From Stackebrandtia albiflava (lineage in GTDB: Bacteria; Actinomycetota; Actinomycetes; Mycobacteriales; Micromonosporaceae), in the NCBI RefSeq assembly GCF_007994225.1, contig NZ_VLLL01000006.1:1-64000 (forward strand): a stretch of 64,000 bases of DNA, written 5' to 3'. The position numbers were made by a program, and so were the translations under genes. The notes under the pieces are model-generated. The model was not told the origin of the DNA. It was given only the letters and a program-made list of their open reading frames with translations, and did not search any database. Positions within the stretch are counted from its first letter, which is position 1, and each line of letters starts with the position of its first letter. This document shows, piece by piece, positions 55,452 to 63,769 of this stretch.

Positions 55452-56263
55452 GTCCACTGCCCCGACTGGTCGCCACGGACCTGGACGGAACCCTGGTCCG
55501 CACCGACAACACGGTCTCGGAACGTTCACACCGGACACTCGCCCGGCTCGTGGAGCGCGGCGTCCACGTCGTGGGCATCACCGGTCGCGGCCCGCGACTG
55601 CTCCGCCTCTGCCGCGACGACATCCCCAGTGCCGGGCACCTCGTTCTGGCGCAGGGCGGCTACGTGTACCACTGCGACGGTCCCGACTCGGCGGTGCCGT
55701 TGCGAGAGACCGTCATGCCGGGCGACCGGGCCGCCGCGGTCGTGGAACTGCTGGAACGGCACGGCGGTGACCTGACCGTCATCGCCGAGTGCGACCCCGG
55801 GCACGAGGCGCCGCTCATCGGCGCGGTGATCCCGGACTGGCCGTGGCCGGTGCCGATCCTCGGCTGTGAACGGGAGGACATCTTCCGGGGCCCGGTCATC
55901 AAGACCTTCGTGCGCAGCATGACCGTGCCGGCCCTGGAGCTGTTGGAGATCGCGCGCTCGGTGGTGCCGGCCGATCTGGCGTCGGTCACCGAGGCCGGCA
56001 TCGGTTTCGTCGAGATCTGTCCACCCGGGACCACCAAGGCCACCGGACTGGCCTACGTCGCCGACCGGCTCGGCGTCGACAGCCGCGACGTCATGGTCTT
56101 CGGCGACGCACTCAACGACCTGCCCATGTTCGAGTGGGCCGGGCGCGCCGTGGCGATGACCGGCGCGCACCCCGACGTCAAGGCCGCCGCGGACGAGGTC
56201 ACCGGCTCCAACGACGAGGACGGCGTCGCCACCTACCTGGAACGGCTGCTCGCGACCGCGTGA
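55448..56263 (+). CDS. HAD-superfamily hydrolase, Cof/IIB type (second of a tandem pair)
   Basis: A 271-residue paralogue of the preceding gene: motif I LVATDLDGTLVRTD, motif IV VMVFGDALNDLPMFEWAGRAVAMT. The two differ mainly in the C2 cap, so they likely act on different phosphates. ATGA overlap with the first gene. The tandem pair downstream of serS recalls the HAD gene near serS in mycobacteria. Confidence 0.92.
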   Translation: MSPLPRLVATDLDGTLVRTDNTVSERSHRTLARLVERGVHVVGITGRGPRLLRLCRDDIPSAGHLVLAQGGYVYHCDGPDSAVPLRETVMPGDRAAAVVELLERHGGDLTVIAECDPGHEAPLIGAVIPDWPWPVPILGCEREDIFRGPVIKTFVRSMTVPALELLEIARSVVPADLASVTEAGIGFVEICPPGTTKATGLAYVADRLGVDSRDVMVFGDALNDLPMFEWAGRAVAMTGAHPDVKAAADEVTGSNDEDGVATYLERLLATA

Positions 56264-56321
56264 CCCGCTCGGTATGGCGTCGTCTTGACGGACGTCAGCC
56301 GGGCGTGACAGTCTGTGTGCC

Positions 56322-57710
56322 ATGCCGGGCCGTCACGATCGACCACAGGGGATCACCGCACTGTGGGACGCCACGGCCGTCGCGGTCGTCGGCGCCTCCG
56401 ACCGGCCGGGATCCATCGGGGGAACGGTCCTCGACCACCTCGCGCGCGCCGGGTACCGGGGGAACGTCTACCCCGTGCACCCCTCGGCGGCGACCGTGCG
56501 CGGCATACCGGCGCACCGCAAGGTCACCGACCTGCCGGAGACCGTGGACGTCGCGGTCCTCGTCATCCCCGCCGACGCGGTCGCCGACAGTCTCCTCGAC
56601 TGCGCCGCCGCCGGGGTGTCCACCGTCGTGGTCACCTCCTCCGGCTTCGCCGACGCCGGACCGGCCGGTGCCCGCGCCGAGGCCGCGCTCGCCCGGACGG
56701 CCGCAGAACACGGCATGCGGATCCTCGGCCCCAACTGCATCGGCGCCGCCGACATCCACACCGGCCTGATCACCGGTTTCTCCCCCATGTTCCACGGATA
56801 CGACCATTCGCGGCCCGGCGGCCTGGCGGTCGTCAGCCACTCCGGCGGCATCGGTTTCGGCATCGCCAGTCTCGCCGCCGAACGCGGCCTGCGGCCCGGC
56901 TGGATCGTCACCACCGGCAACGAGTGCGACATCACCGCCGGAGAGGTCATGGCGGCCCTCGCGGAACGACCCGACTGCACCGGCGTGGTCGCGTACCTGG
57001 AGTCGGTGCCCGACGAGGACCGGTTGGCAGCGCTCGCCGCGACCGGAGTGCCCGCCGCCGTGCTGCTCACCGGTCACTCCCGGGCAGGGGCCGCCGCGGC
57101 CGTCACCCGGCGGGGCCGCACCGGCGACGAGGACCCGGCCGTGTTCCACCGTCACGGCGTCACCGTCGCCGCCGACGTCCCCGCCCTGCTGGACCACGCC
57201 GCCGGATTCGCGATGCCCCCGATGACCGGGAACCGGGTCGCGGTCGTCACCACCTCGGGCGGGGCGGGCATCCTCGCCGCCGACGCGATCCACCGGTCCC
57301 GGTTGCGGCTGGCGGAACTGTCGGACACGACACGGGACCGGCTCCGCCGGACACTCCCGGGATTCGCGTCGGTGGACAACCCGCTGGACGTCACCGCGAG
57401 CGTCATCGGCCGGCCGGAACTGCTGGTGGAGAGCCTTCGCGCCCTCGTCGACGACGACGGCTGCGACGCGGTACTGGTGTCGCTGTGCGTCCTGGCGGCC
57501 GGGCAGGCCGACGCCGCGGCGGACGTCATCATCGCCGTCGCCGGGTCCGGTAAACCGGTCGCGGTGTCCCGCACCGGTGCCGATTCGTTGTCGCCGCGGC
57601 TGCGTCCCCGGCTGGCCGACGCGGGCATCGGCGTGTACGCCACACCGGACGCGGCGGTGGCCGTGCTGGACGCCGCCCGCACCGACCGTTGGGGGACGAC
57701 ATGGACGTGA
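56322..57710 (+). CDS. NDP-forming acyl-CoA synthetase, alpha-type subunit
   Basis: A 462-residue protein: CoA-binding Rossmann domain at about residues 15-115 (VAVVGASDRPGSIGGTVLDHL), then two succinyl-CoA-ligase-like flavodoxin domains (VVSHSGGIGFGIASLAAERGL; GGAGILAADAIHRSRLRLAEL) without the ATP-grasp beta domain. This is the ADP-forming acetyl/acyl-CoA synthetase alpha architecture; the phosphohistidine site is not obvious. It overlaps the next CoA ligase by 10 nt, so it belongs to the same pathway. Confidence 0.85.
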   Translation: MPGRHDRPQGITALWDATAVAVVGASDRPGSIGGTVLDHLARAGYRGNVYPVHPSAATVRGIPAHRKVTDLPETVDVAVLVIPADAVADSLLDCAAAGVSTVVVTSSGFADAGPAGARAEAALARTAAEHGMRILGPNCIGAADIHTGLITGFSPMFHGYDHSRPGGLAVVSHSGGIGFGIASLAAERGLRPGWIVTTGNECDITAGEVMAALAERPDCTGVVAYLESVPDEDRLAALAATGVPAAVLLTGHSRAGAAAAVTRRGRTGDEDPAVFHRHGVTVAADVPALLDHAAGFAMPPMTGNRVAVVTTSGGAGILAADAIHRSRLRLAELSDTTRDRLRRTLPGFASVDNPLDVTASVIGRPELLVESLRALVDDDGCDAVLVSLCVLAAGQADAAADVIIAVAGSGKPVAVSRTGADSLSPRLRPRLADAGIGVYATPDAAVAVLDAARTDRWGTTWT

Positions 57711-59179
57711 CGACCCTGTTCGACCGCGCCGCCGTCCGGTTCCGCGACCGTGTCGCCCTGGAGGGGCCGCAGGGCACCCAGACGTTCGCCGAGCTGGCGT
57801 CGCGGGTGGCGCGGCTGGCCGGGGTGTTGCGGGACATGGGCCTGCGTCCGGGTGACCGGGTGCTGGACCTGCAACCCAACCAGAACAGCGTCGTCGAGGC
57901 CGACCTGGCGTGCATGCGCGCCGGGCTGGTCCGGGTCGCGTTGAACTACCGGCTGCACACCGACGACTGGGACCGGATCGCCGCCGACTGCGAACCCGCA
58001 GGGCTGCTGTGCGACGCCTCGCTGGCCACCCGGGCGGCGGGCCTGTACGACCGGCTGCCCGCCAACCTCACGATCGGCGGCGACCACCTGGAACGGCTCG
58101 AACGCGCCGACCCGTTGACCCTCCCGGTGTACTCCGACCTGGTGTCACTGAACTACACGTCCGGAACGACGGGGACCCCCAAGGGGGTGCGCCGCCACCA
58201 CCGGCACCGGCTCACCTCGATGACGAACATGACGCTCGACGTGTTGGGAGGACTGCCCGGCCCCGGCGACACGTACCTGCACGCCGGGCCGATCAGTCAC
58301 ACGTCCGGCCTGTTCGTGCTGCCGTTCCTGACGGCGGGCGCCCGGCAGATCATCCACACCGGCTTCGACACCGACGCGGTACTCGACGCCTTCACGCACC
58401 GGGGTGTCACCCACACCGCGCTGGTGCCGACGATGATCGCGCGACTGCTCGGCTCCCCCGACCTGGAGTTCCAGCCGGGACTGAAGATGTTGGCGTACGC
58501 GGGCGCCCCGATGTCGGCCGCGCACATCCGGGGCGCCCGCGAACGGATCACCGGGGCGCTGGTGCAGTACTACGGGCTGGTGGAGGCGATCCCGCCCGTC
58601 ACGGTGCTGACCCCCGAGGACCACGCCGACGCCGTCGACGGCCGCCCCGAACTGCTGGCCTCGGCGGGCCGGGCGGCCCGGCTCGTGGACCTCGCCGTCG
58701 TCGACGAACACGGCGTGCCGGTCCCCGCGGGCGAGACCGGTGAGGTCGTCACGTGGGGACCGCACGTCATGCCCGGTTACTGGCGCGGCGAGTCCGACGC
58801 CAAGGCGTTGCGGGACGGACGGCTGGCGACCGGTGACCTCGGCAGGATCGGCCCCGACGGGCACCTGTGGCTCGTCGACCGGAAGGCCGACATGATCCTC
58901 ACCGGCGGATACAACGTGTACCCGCGGGAGGTCGAGACACTGCTCGCGGGAGTACCCGGCGTCGACCAGGTCGCGGTGTACGGCGCCGAAGACCCCGAAT
59001 GGGGGCAGCGGGTGACCGCCGCCTACACCGGGTCGGCGACGGAGGCCGAACTGCGGGCGCGTTGCGAGGCCGCCCTGGCCGGTTTCAAACGACCGAAGTC
59101 GTATCGCCGGCTCACCCGGTTCCCGCTCAACGCCACCGGCAAGATCGACAAGAAGGCGCTGGCCCGCGATGACCACTGA
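57701..59179 (+). CDS. AMP-forming acyl-CoA synthetase
   Basis: A 492-residue ANL-family ligase. The ATP-binding P-loop is SLNYTSGTTGTPKGVRRHH at about residues 146-164, with YYGLVEAIPPVTV (adenine), GRLATGDLGRIGPDGHLWLVDRKADMILTGGYNVYP (hinge, Asp and gate) and the catalytic Lys in LNATGKIDKKAL. It activates a short or branched carboxylic acid to its CoA thioester. The stop overlaps the mutase start by 11 nt. Confidence 0.92.
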   Translation: MDVTTLFDRAAVRFRDRVALEGPQGTQTFAELASRVARLAGVLRDMGLRPGDRVLDLQPNQNSVVEADLACMRAGLVRVALNYRLHTDDWDRIAADCEPAGLLCDASLATRAAGLYDRLPANLTIGGDHLERLERADPLTLPVYSDLVSLNYTSGTTGTPKGVRRHHRHRLTSMTNMTLDVLGGLPGPGDTYLHAGPISHTSGLFVLPFLTAGARQIIHTGFDTDAVLDAFTHRGVTHTALVPTMIARLLGSPDLEFQPGLKMLAYAGAPMSAAHIRGARERITGALVQYYGLVEAIPPVTVLTPEDHADAVDGRPELLASAGRAARLVDLAVVDEHGVPVPAGETGEVVTWGPHVMPGYWRGESDAKALRDGRLATGDLGRIGPDGHLWLVDRKADMILTGGYNVYPREVETLLAGVPGVDQVAVYGAEDPEWGQRVTAAYTGSATEAELRARCEAALAGFKRPKSYRRLTRFPLNATGKIDKKALARDDH

Positions 59180-60653
59180 AGAACCCGGAAGGTTCCCGTA
59201 CACGCGCGGCATCACCGCCGAGCCGCAGCCGTGGATCATGGGCCAGTACGCCGGGTTCGGGACCGCCGCCGACACCGGGGCCAGGTTCCGGGAACTCCTC
59301 GACGCCGGGCAGACCGGCTTCTCCGTGGCGCTCGACCTGCCCACCCAACTCGGCCTCGACTCCGACGACCCCCGCGCCGCCGGGGAGGTCGGGCGGGTCG
59401 GCGTCGCCGTCGACTCCCTCGCCGACTTCGAGACCCTGTTCGACGGGATCGACCTGTCCCGGGTCAGTCAGATCCGCACGACCGCGAACTCGATCGGTTT
59501 CGTGTGGGCGGCGATGTGCCTGGCGTTGGCGGAGGAACGCGGCATCGACCCGGGGGCGTTCGGCGTGTTCATCCAGAACGACGTCCTCAAGGAGTACTTC
59601 GCGCGCGGCACCCAGATCCTGCCCGTCCGGGCGGGTCTGCGCCTGGCGGTGGACACCATGGAGTACCTGTCCACGCACGCGCCCGGCTGGGTGCCGTTGG
59701 CGATGTCGGGCTACCACATCGCCGAAGCCGGCGGCGACGCCGCGACCGAGGTCGGCTACACCTTCGCCAACGCGATCGCGTACCTGGACGAACTCACCGG
59801 GCGTGGCATCCCGGTCGACCGGGTGGCCCCGTCGCTGTACACGTTCCTGTCCGTCGGCATGGACGTGCTCGGGGAGGTCGCGAAACTGCGGGCCGCCCGC
59901 CGCGTCTGGGCGGAGCTGGTGACCGAACGGTACGGCGCGACCGATCCCGCCAGTGCCCGGTTGCGCATCTTCGCGTTCACGGCCGGGTCGTCGCTCACCG
60001 CGCAACAGCCGCTGAACAACCTGGCCCGCACCGCGTTGGAGGCGTTCGCGGCGGCCTGCGGCGGCGTCCAGACCCTCCACGTGTGCGCCTACGACGAGGC
60101 GCTGGGCGTGCCGACGGCGGAGGCGGCGACACTCGCGTTGCGCACCCAGCAGATCGTCGCGCACGAGACCGGGGTCGCCGGGGTCGCCGACCCGCTCGGC
60201 GGGTCGTACGAGGTCGAGACGCGCACCGACCGGTGCGCCGAGGCCGTCCGCGCCGTCATGGCCGACATCGAGGACCGGGGCGGCGCGGTCGCCGCCATCG
60301 AGGCCGGGTACCAGCAGGAGCGACTCGCCGAAGCCGCCTACCGGCAGGCCCGGGCGGTCGAGACCGGGGACCGGGTCGTCGTCGGGGTGAACCGTTGGCA
60401 GACCCCGCCCGAGGAGTTGTCGGTGTTCCGGGTCGACCCGGCGGTCGAGTCGGCGCAGTGCGCGTCGCTGCGGCGGTTGCGCGACGAACGCGACGACACC
60501 GCCGTGGCGGCGGCGCTCAACGCCCTCACCGAGGCTGCGGAGAAGGGCGACAACATCGTCCCGGCGTGTCGGCGCGCCGTGCGGTGCCACGCCACGGTCG
60601 GGGAGATCATGTCCCGGCTCACCTCGGTGTTCGGGGCGTGGCGGCCGGGGTGA
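59169..60653 (+). CDS. Methylmalonyl-CoA mutase-type large subunit
   Basis: A 494-residue TIM-barrel substrate-binding subunit of the B12-dependent acyl-CoA mutase family. It has the IMGQYAGFGTAADTGARF segment, in which the Tyr of QYAGF is the MCM-type residue (Phe in isobutyryl-CoA and Ile in hydroxyisobutyryl-CoA mutases); the EYFARGTQILP Arg aligns with the carboxylate-binding Arg of MCM, and SGYHIAEAG holds the active-site His. It lacks the B12-binding domain, which must come from another subunit outside the window. The QIRTTANSIGFVWAAM segment departs from the usual SMTIN motif. With two CoA ligases upstream it probably rearranges a dicarboxylic or branched acyl-CoA. Confidence 0.85.
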   Translation: MTTEEPGRFPYTRGITAEPQPWIMGQYAGFGTAADTGARFRELLDAGQTGFSVALDLPTQLGLDSDDPRAAGEVGRVGVAVDSLADFETLFDGIDLSRVSQIRTTANSIGFVWAAMCLALAEERGIDPGAFGVFIQNDVLKEYFARGTQILPVRAGLRLAVDTMEYLSTHAPGWVPLAMSGYHIAEAGGDAATEVGYTFANAIAYLDELTGRGIPVDRVAPSLYTFLSVGMDVLGEVAKLRAARRVWAELVTERYGATDPASARLRIFAFTAGSSLTAQQPLNNLARTALEAFAAACGGVQTLHVCAYDEALGVPTAEAATLALRTQQIVAHETGVAGVADPLGGSYEVETRTDRCAEAVRAVMADIEDRGGAVAAIEAGYQQERLAEAAYRQARAVETGDRVVVGVNRWQTPPEELSVFRVDPAVESAQCASLRRLRDERDDTAVAAALNALTEAAEKGDNIVPACRRAVRCHATVGEIMSRLTSVFGAWRPG

Positions 60654-60669
60654 CGTTCCACGTGGAACA

Positions 60670-61059
60670 TCACCGCGGCGGCTCCGGCGGGTAGCCGCCC
60701 CCACCGTCCGACGCGTCCTCCGCGGCGCGTTCGTACCGGTTGCAGGGCCGCCGGCGGAGCCACACGTCCCAGCACTCCGCCGCCACGTACATGAGACCGA
60801 AGGCCCAGCCGTGGCGTCGCCACTGGGCGTCGCGATGATGCCGTTCGTGCGCCAGCAACGCGCGTCCCGGGGCCGCCGCGTCCCCGGCGGTCACGAAGCA
60901 GTCGCCCCACTGGGTGCCGCCCCGGCCGTACCAGCGGATCCGTCCGCAGCGACACACCCGCATGTCGGTGACGTCCTCGCATCGTCCACCGGTCGCCACG
61001 ACCAGCCTCTCGGCCAGCGCGCCCAACGTCCGGGACTGCCATTCGGCGAATCGCGACAT
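60670..61059 (-). CDS. Hypothetical protein, 129 aa
   Basis: A soluble protein with a central RALLAHERHHRDAQWRRHGWAFGLMYVAAE helix (HERHH, not a standard HExxH zincin) and two CxC (VCRCGRIRW). Convergent with the mutase operon by a 16-bp gap. ATG 61059 is chosen since the longer frame is divergent-promoter sequence. Function unknown. Confidence 0.6.
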   Translation of the reverse strand: MSRFAEWQSRTLGALAERLVVATGGRCEDVTDMRVCRCGRIRWYGRGGTQWGDCFVTAGDAAAPGRALLAHERHHRDAQWRRHGWAFGLMYVAAECWDVWLRRRPCNRYERAAEDASDGGGGYPPEPPR

Positions 61060-61125
61060 GCCGTACTCCGATCTCGGCGGGCCGCCGCGATCCGGAACCG
61101 GGGAGGCGCGGGCCCATAATGAGGT

Positions 61126-61800
61126 ATGCCCGAGCCGGTCGCCAAGTTCGCCGTCACCGTCGACCTGGTCATCCTGACGGTACAGCGGGACGTCCTGCAC
61201 GTGCTCACCGTGACCCGGGCCGTACCACCGTTCGAGGGGCGGGCGGCGCTCCCGGGCGGGTTCGTCCACCCGGACGAACCGCTTCCGGCGGCGGCGACCC
61301 GTGAACTGTCCGACGAGACCGGCCTACCCCACGACGCGGGGCACCTGGAACAGCTCGCCACATACGGCGAGCCCGGCCGCGACCCGCGCGGCAGGGTCAT
61401 CACCGTCGCCTACCTCGCGCTGCTCGCCGACCCGCCGCAACCGGCGGGCTCCGCCGACTGGACCGCGACCGGGCCGCTGCTCGCCGACCCGGCGGCGTTG
61501 GCGTTCGACCACCACCGGATCCTCTCCGACGGGGTGGAGCGTGCCCGCGCGAAACTGGAGTACTCGTCGCTCGCGGCGCAGTTCTGCCCGCCGGAGTTCA
61601 CCATCGCCCAGTTGCGGCGGATATACGAGACCGTGTGGGGGACCCGGTTGGACCCGAGGAACTTCCACCGGAAGGTGACCGGCACGCCCGGGTTCGTGGT
61701 CGCGACCGACCATCACACCAGCAGCGACCGGGGGCGACCCGCCCGGCTGTACCGGCGTGGCCCGGCCACCAGCCTGCACCCGCCGCTGCTGCGGCGCTGA
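61126..61800 (+). CDS. NrtR-like regulator (Nudix domain plus winged helix)
   Basis: A 224-residue protein. The Nudix fold at residues 8-135 has GGFVHPDEPLPAAATRELSDETGL, a nearly standard Nudix box. The C-terminal ~75 residues (FTIAQLRRIYETVWGTRLDPRNFHRKVTGTPGFV) match the winged-helix domain of NrtR and related ADP-ribose-sensing regulators. No NAD-synthesis gene is adjacent, so the target is unknown. ATG at 61126. Confidence 0.9.
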   Translation: MPEPVAKFAVTVDLVILTVQRDVLHVLTVTRAVPPFEGRAALPGGFVHPDEPLPAAATRELSDETGLPHDAGHLEQLATYGEPGRDPRGRVITVAYLALLADPPQPAGSADWTATGPLLADPAALAFDHHRILSDGVERARAKLEYSSLAAQFCPPEFTIAQLRRIYETVWGTRLDPRNFHRKVTGTPGFVVATDHHTSSDRGRPARLYRRGPATSLHPPLLRR

Positions 61801-61896
61801 CGGCGTGTCGCATCCGTGCGGTTCTCGTGGCGGCGGCGGCTAACGTCACGGAACCGCGGTCCGTGACACCGGACCGCATCGACTCAGGAAGTTGCC

Positions 61897-62700
61897 GTGA
61901 ACCAGCCGTATCCGTACCAGTCACCTCCGCCGGGTGGCGCGCCGTACCCGCCCGGGCCACCTCCCCCGCCGCCATCCGGCCAGGTACCCGGCGGCCCGCC
62001 GCCGATCACGCCACCGGGGGCTCCCGCCGCGAAACCGCCGCGAAACCACACCGGGATCATCATCGCGGTGATCGTCGTCGTCCTGCTCGGGGTGGCGGTG
62101 TGCGGCGGAGGTGCCTGGTACCTGTTCGGTGGCGGCGCCGAGACCATCGAGGACGCCACGACGCCGCAGCCGGAGTATCCGCAGGCGTACCAGGTCACGG
62201 CCCCGCCGTACGACGGCGCCGCCCTGACCGGCGAGGACCCCTCGGACGTGTGCGACCTCGTCGACACGGACCGGTTGGGGACGGTGATGCCGGTCGTGTC
62301 GGCCGCCCCGGACGGCTACTACGACTGCGCGGTCACGTTGAACCACGAGGCGACGTTCCCGGAGTCGGGGCATCAGGGGCAGTTCGGTGTGACCGTGGAC
62401 GTCCACCCGGACGTCGCCACCGCCGACGCGGCGTTCTCGGCCGACCTCGACTACTGGGACGGCGAGGACCTGGGCACCGGTGAGTTCCAGACCGAGGCGG
62501 CGTTGCTGGTCGGCACGGAGACGGACTCCTCCCGTTGGGTGCACCTGGTCGTGCGGCAGGGGGCGCTGACGCTCTCGGTGCACTTCGAGGTCGAGGACAG
62601 GATCGACGGCGACACGCCGCCGGGCGTGCCATTGGACGTGTTGCGGAACATGGCGGTCGACACGGCCAACGAGGTGCTGAACGGCTTGAGGACGGGTTGA
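61897..62700 (+). CDS. Pro-rich membrane-anchored protein, 267 aa
   Basis: A Pro/Gly-rich N-terminus (residues 1-50), one transmembrane helix at about 52-78, and a ~185-residue extracytoplasmic domain with two Cys (DVCDLVD, YYDCAVT) starting after a GGGAETIEDATTP linker. This DUF3558-like secreted-domain architecture is common in actinobacteria. GTG start preceded by GGAAG. Function unknown. Confidence 0.8.
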   Translation: MNQPYPYQSPPPGGAPYPPGPPPPPPSGQVPGGPPPITPPGAPAAKPPRNHTGIIIAVIVVVLLGVAVCGGGAWYLFGGGAETIEDATTPQPEYPQAYQVTAPPYDGAALTGEDPSDVCDLVDTDRLGTVMPVVSAAPDGYYDCAVTLNHEATFPESGHQGQFGVTVDVHPDVATADAAFSADLDYWDGEDLGTGEFQTEAALLVGTETDSSRWVHLVVRQGALTLSVHFEVEDRIDGDTPPGVPLDVLRNMAVDTANEVLNGLRTG

Positions 62701-63326
62701 CCCGCCGTCTCCCGTGGCCCCGGCTCCGGGGGCGCGGGAGACGGGCCGGTCGGTGCGCATCAAGGCCGGGTTCGCGGTGTGGGTCGGTGGGGTTCGGGTT
62801 CGCCGGTCGGCCGGGCGTGGCGTTCACGACGTGCGCGGTCCGTCCGCGTGACGAGCCCGGGCCGGCTGAGCCGTGCGTCGTCGGCGCCGACGGCCCGGGT
62901 TGCCCGACGCAGAGCACGGTGGAACGGGGGGCGCCGGGCACCGTGGGGCGACACTCGGCCGGGCGGGACGGGGCTCGGCAAGCACGGTGCGGTCCGTAAT
63001 CCGGCGGGGCGGCGGGTGTGCCACGCGTGGGCAGCGATAGCCGGCGGGCTCGCCTGAAGCCCCGCTGAATAACCCGTTGACAGTCTCGTGACCTGACAGT
63101 CACACTTCGTCGTGAGGGTGGTCAGCCCCCGGTAAGGGGTGGGGCGTGGCCGGGCACGGAATCACCGGCCCTGGGCGTCGGCGCGGATCGGTTCCGTCGA
63201 CGGCACGCCGATCGCGCGGGCACCGCCGCTGAACACCCCCGGCGGCCGGCACCTCGGCTCCCACATCCGGCGTGTCGTCCGATCGCACCGACCGGGCCCT
63301 TCACCTCTGACCCACGGCGTCGGGGG
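62701..63326. other. Convergent intergenic region with dispersed element copy 3
   Basis: A 626-bp region between the convergent Pro-rich membrane gene and MerR gene. The only structured feature I can support is the dispersed element at 63052-63143. The frames through it are Arg-rich shadows; no terminator-quality hairpin stood out. Confidence 0.5.
63052..63143 (+). repeat. Dispersed intergenic element, copy 3
   Basis: Inverted relative to copies 1 and 2. Read on the minus strand it has CCCCACCCC, CCGGGGGC, GACCACCC, GAAGTGTGAC, GTCAACGGGTTATTCAGCG and CTTCAGG with the same spacing. On the plus strand its core reads TTGACA-N18-CACACT, the best -35 of the three. It faces the 3' end of the MerR gene. 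Confidence 0.85.
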
Positions 63327-63713
63327 TCACGCCGCGGAGTCCACCGGACCGTTCCGGCTTCCGGCGGCCACCGAGATCACGTCGTCCAGGACGCCGCGCG
63401 CCCGTTCGAGTTCACCGATCATCCGGTCGATGCGTTCCCGCTCCGACGACAGTTCCTCCACCAGCCAGGGCGTCGCCGAGGCCGCCGGTCCGCCGTCGGC
63501 GTCCCGCATGCACGGTAGGATCTGCGCGATCTTGGCGCTGTTGAGTCCGGCGGCGTACAACTCCTGGATCCGGATGACCCGGTCGACGGCCGCCTCACGG
63601 TAGACGCGTTGCCCCCGGGGCGTCCGGTCCGAGACCAGGAGCCCCTGCTGTTCGTAGTACCGCAGCGACCGTTCACTCACTCCGGTCCGGCGGGCGAGTT
63701 CCCCGATGCGCAT
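63327..63713 (-). CDS. MerR-family transcriptional regulator
   Basis: A 128-residue MerR protein: HTH at residues 1-30 MRIGELARRTGVSERSLRYYEQQGLL, wing SDRTPRGQRVY, then a coiled coil with LVEELSSERERIDRMIGELERARG and no obvious metal-binding Cys pattern. Divergent from the OYE gene across a perfect dyad at 63738; control of it is inferred. The ATG at 63713 is the standard MerR start; 63725 would add four residues. Confidence 0.9.
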   Translation of the reverse strand: MRIGELARRTGVSERSLRYYEQQGLLVSDRTPRGQRVYREAAVDRVIRIQELYAAGLNSAKIAQILPCMRDADGGPAASATPWLVEELSSERERIDRMIGELERARGVLDDVISVAAGSRNGPVDSAA

Positions 63714-63737
63714 GGTCCGTCCCACTCCGACTTGCCT

Positions 63738-63753
63738 CTGACATTGGTGTCAG
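63738..63753. promoter_or_regulatory. MerR-type operator between MerR and OYE genes
   Basis: CTGACA-TTGG-TGTCAG is a perfect dyad lying between a TTGCCT -35-like and a downstream TACCGT or CTACCG -10-like sequence, the long-spacer layout that MerR proteins act on. The dyad is centred 25 bp upstream of the ATG of the OYE gene. Confidence 0.75.
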
Positions 63754-63769
63754 GTTCTACCGTACCGGC

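Noticed and set aside
62779-63057. A 92-aa plus-strand ORF in the convergent gap
   Set aside because: Arg/Gly/Ala/Ser-rich shadow with no ribosome-binding site or conserved-looking sequence; overlaps the dispersed element.
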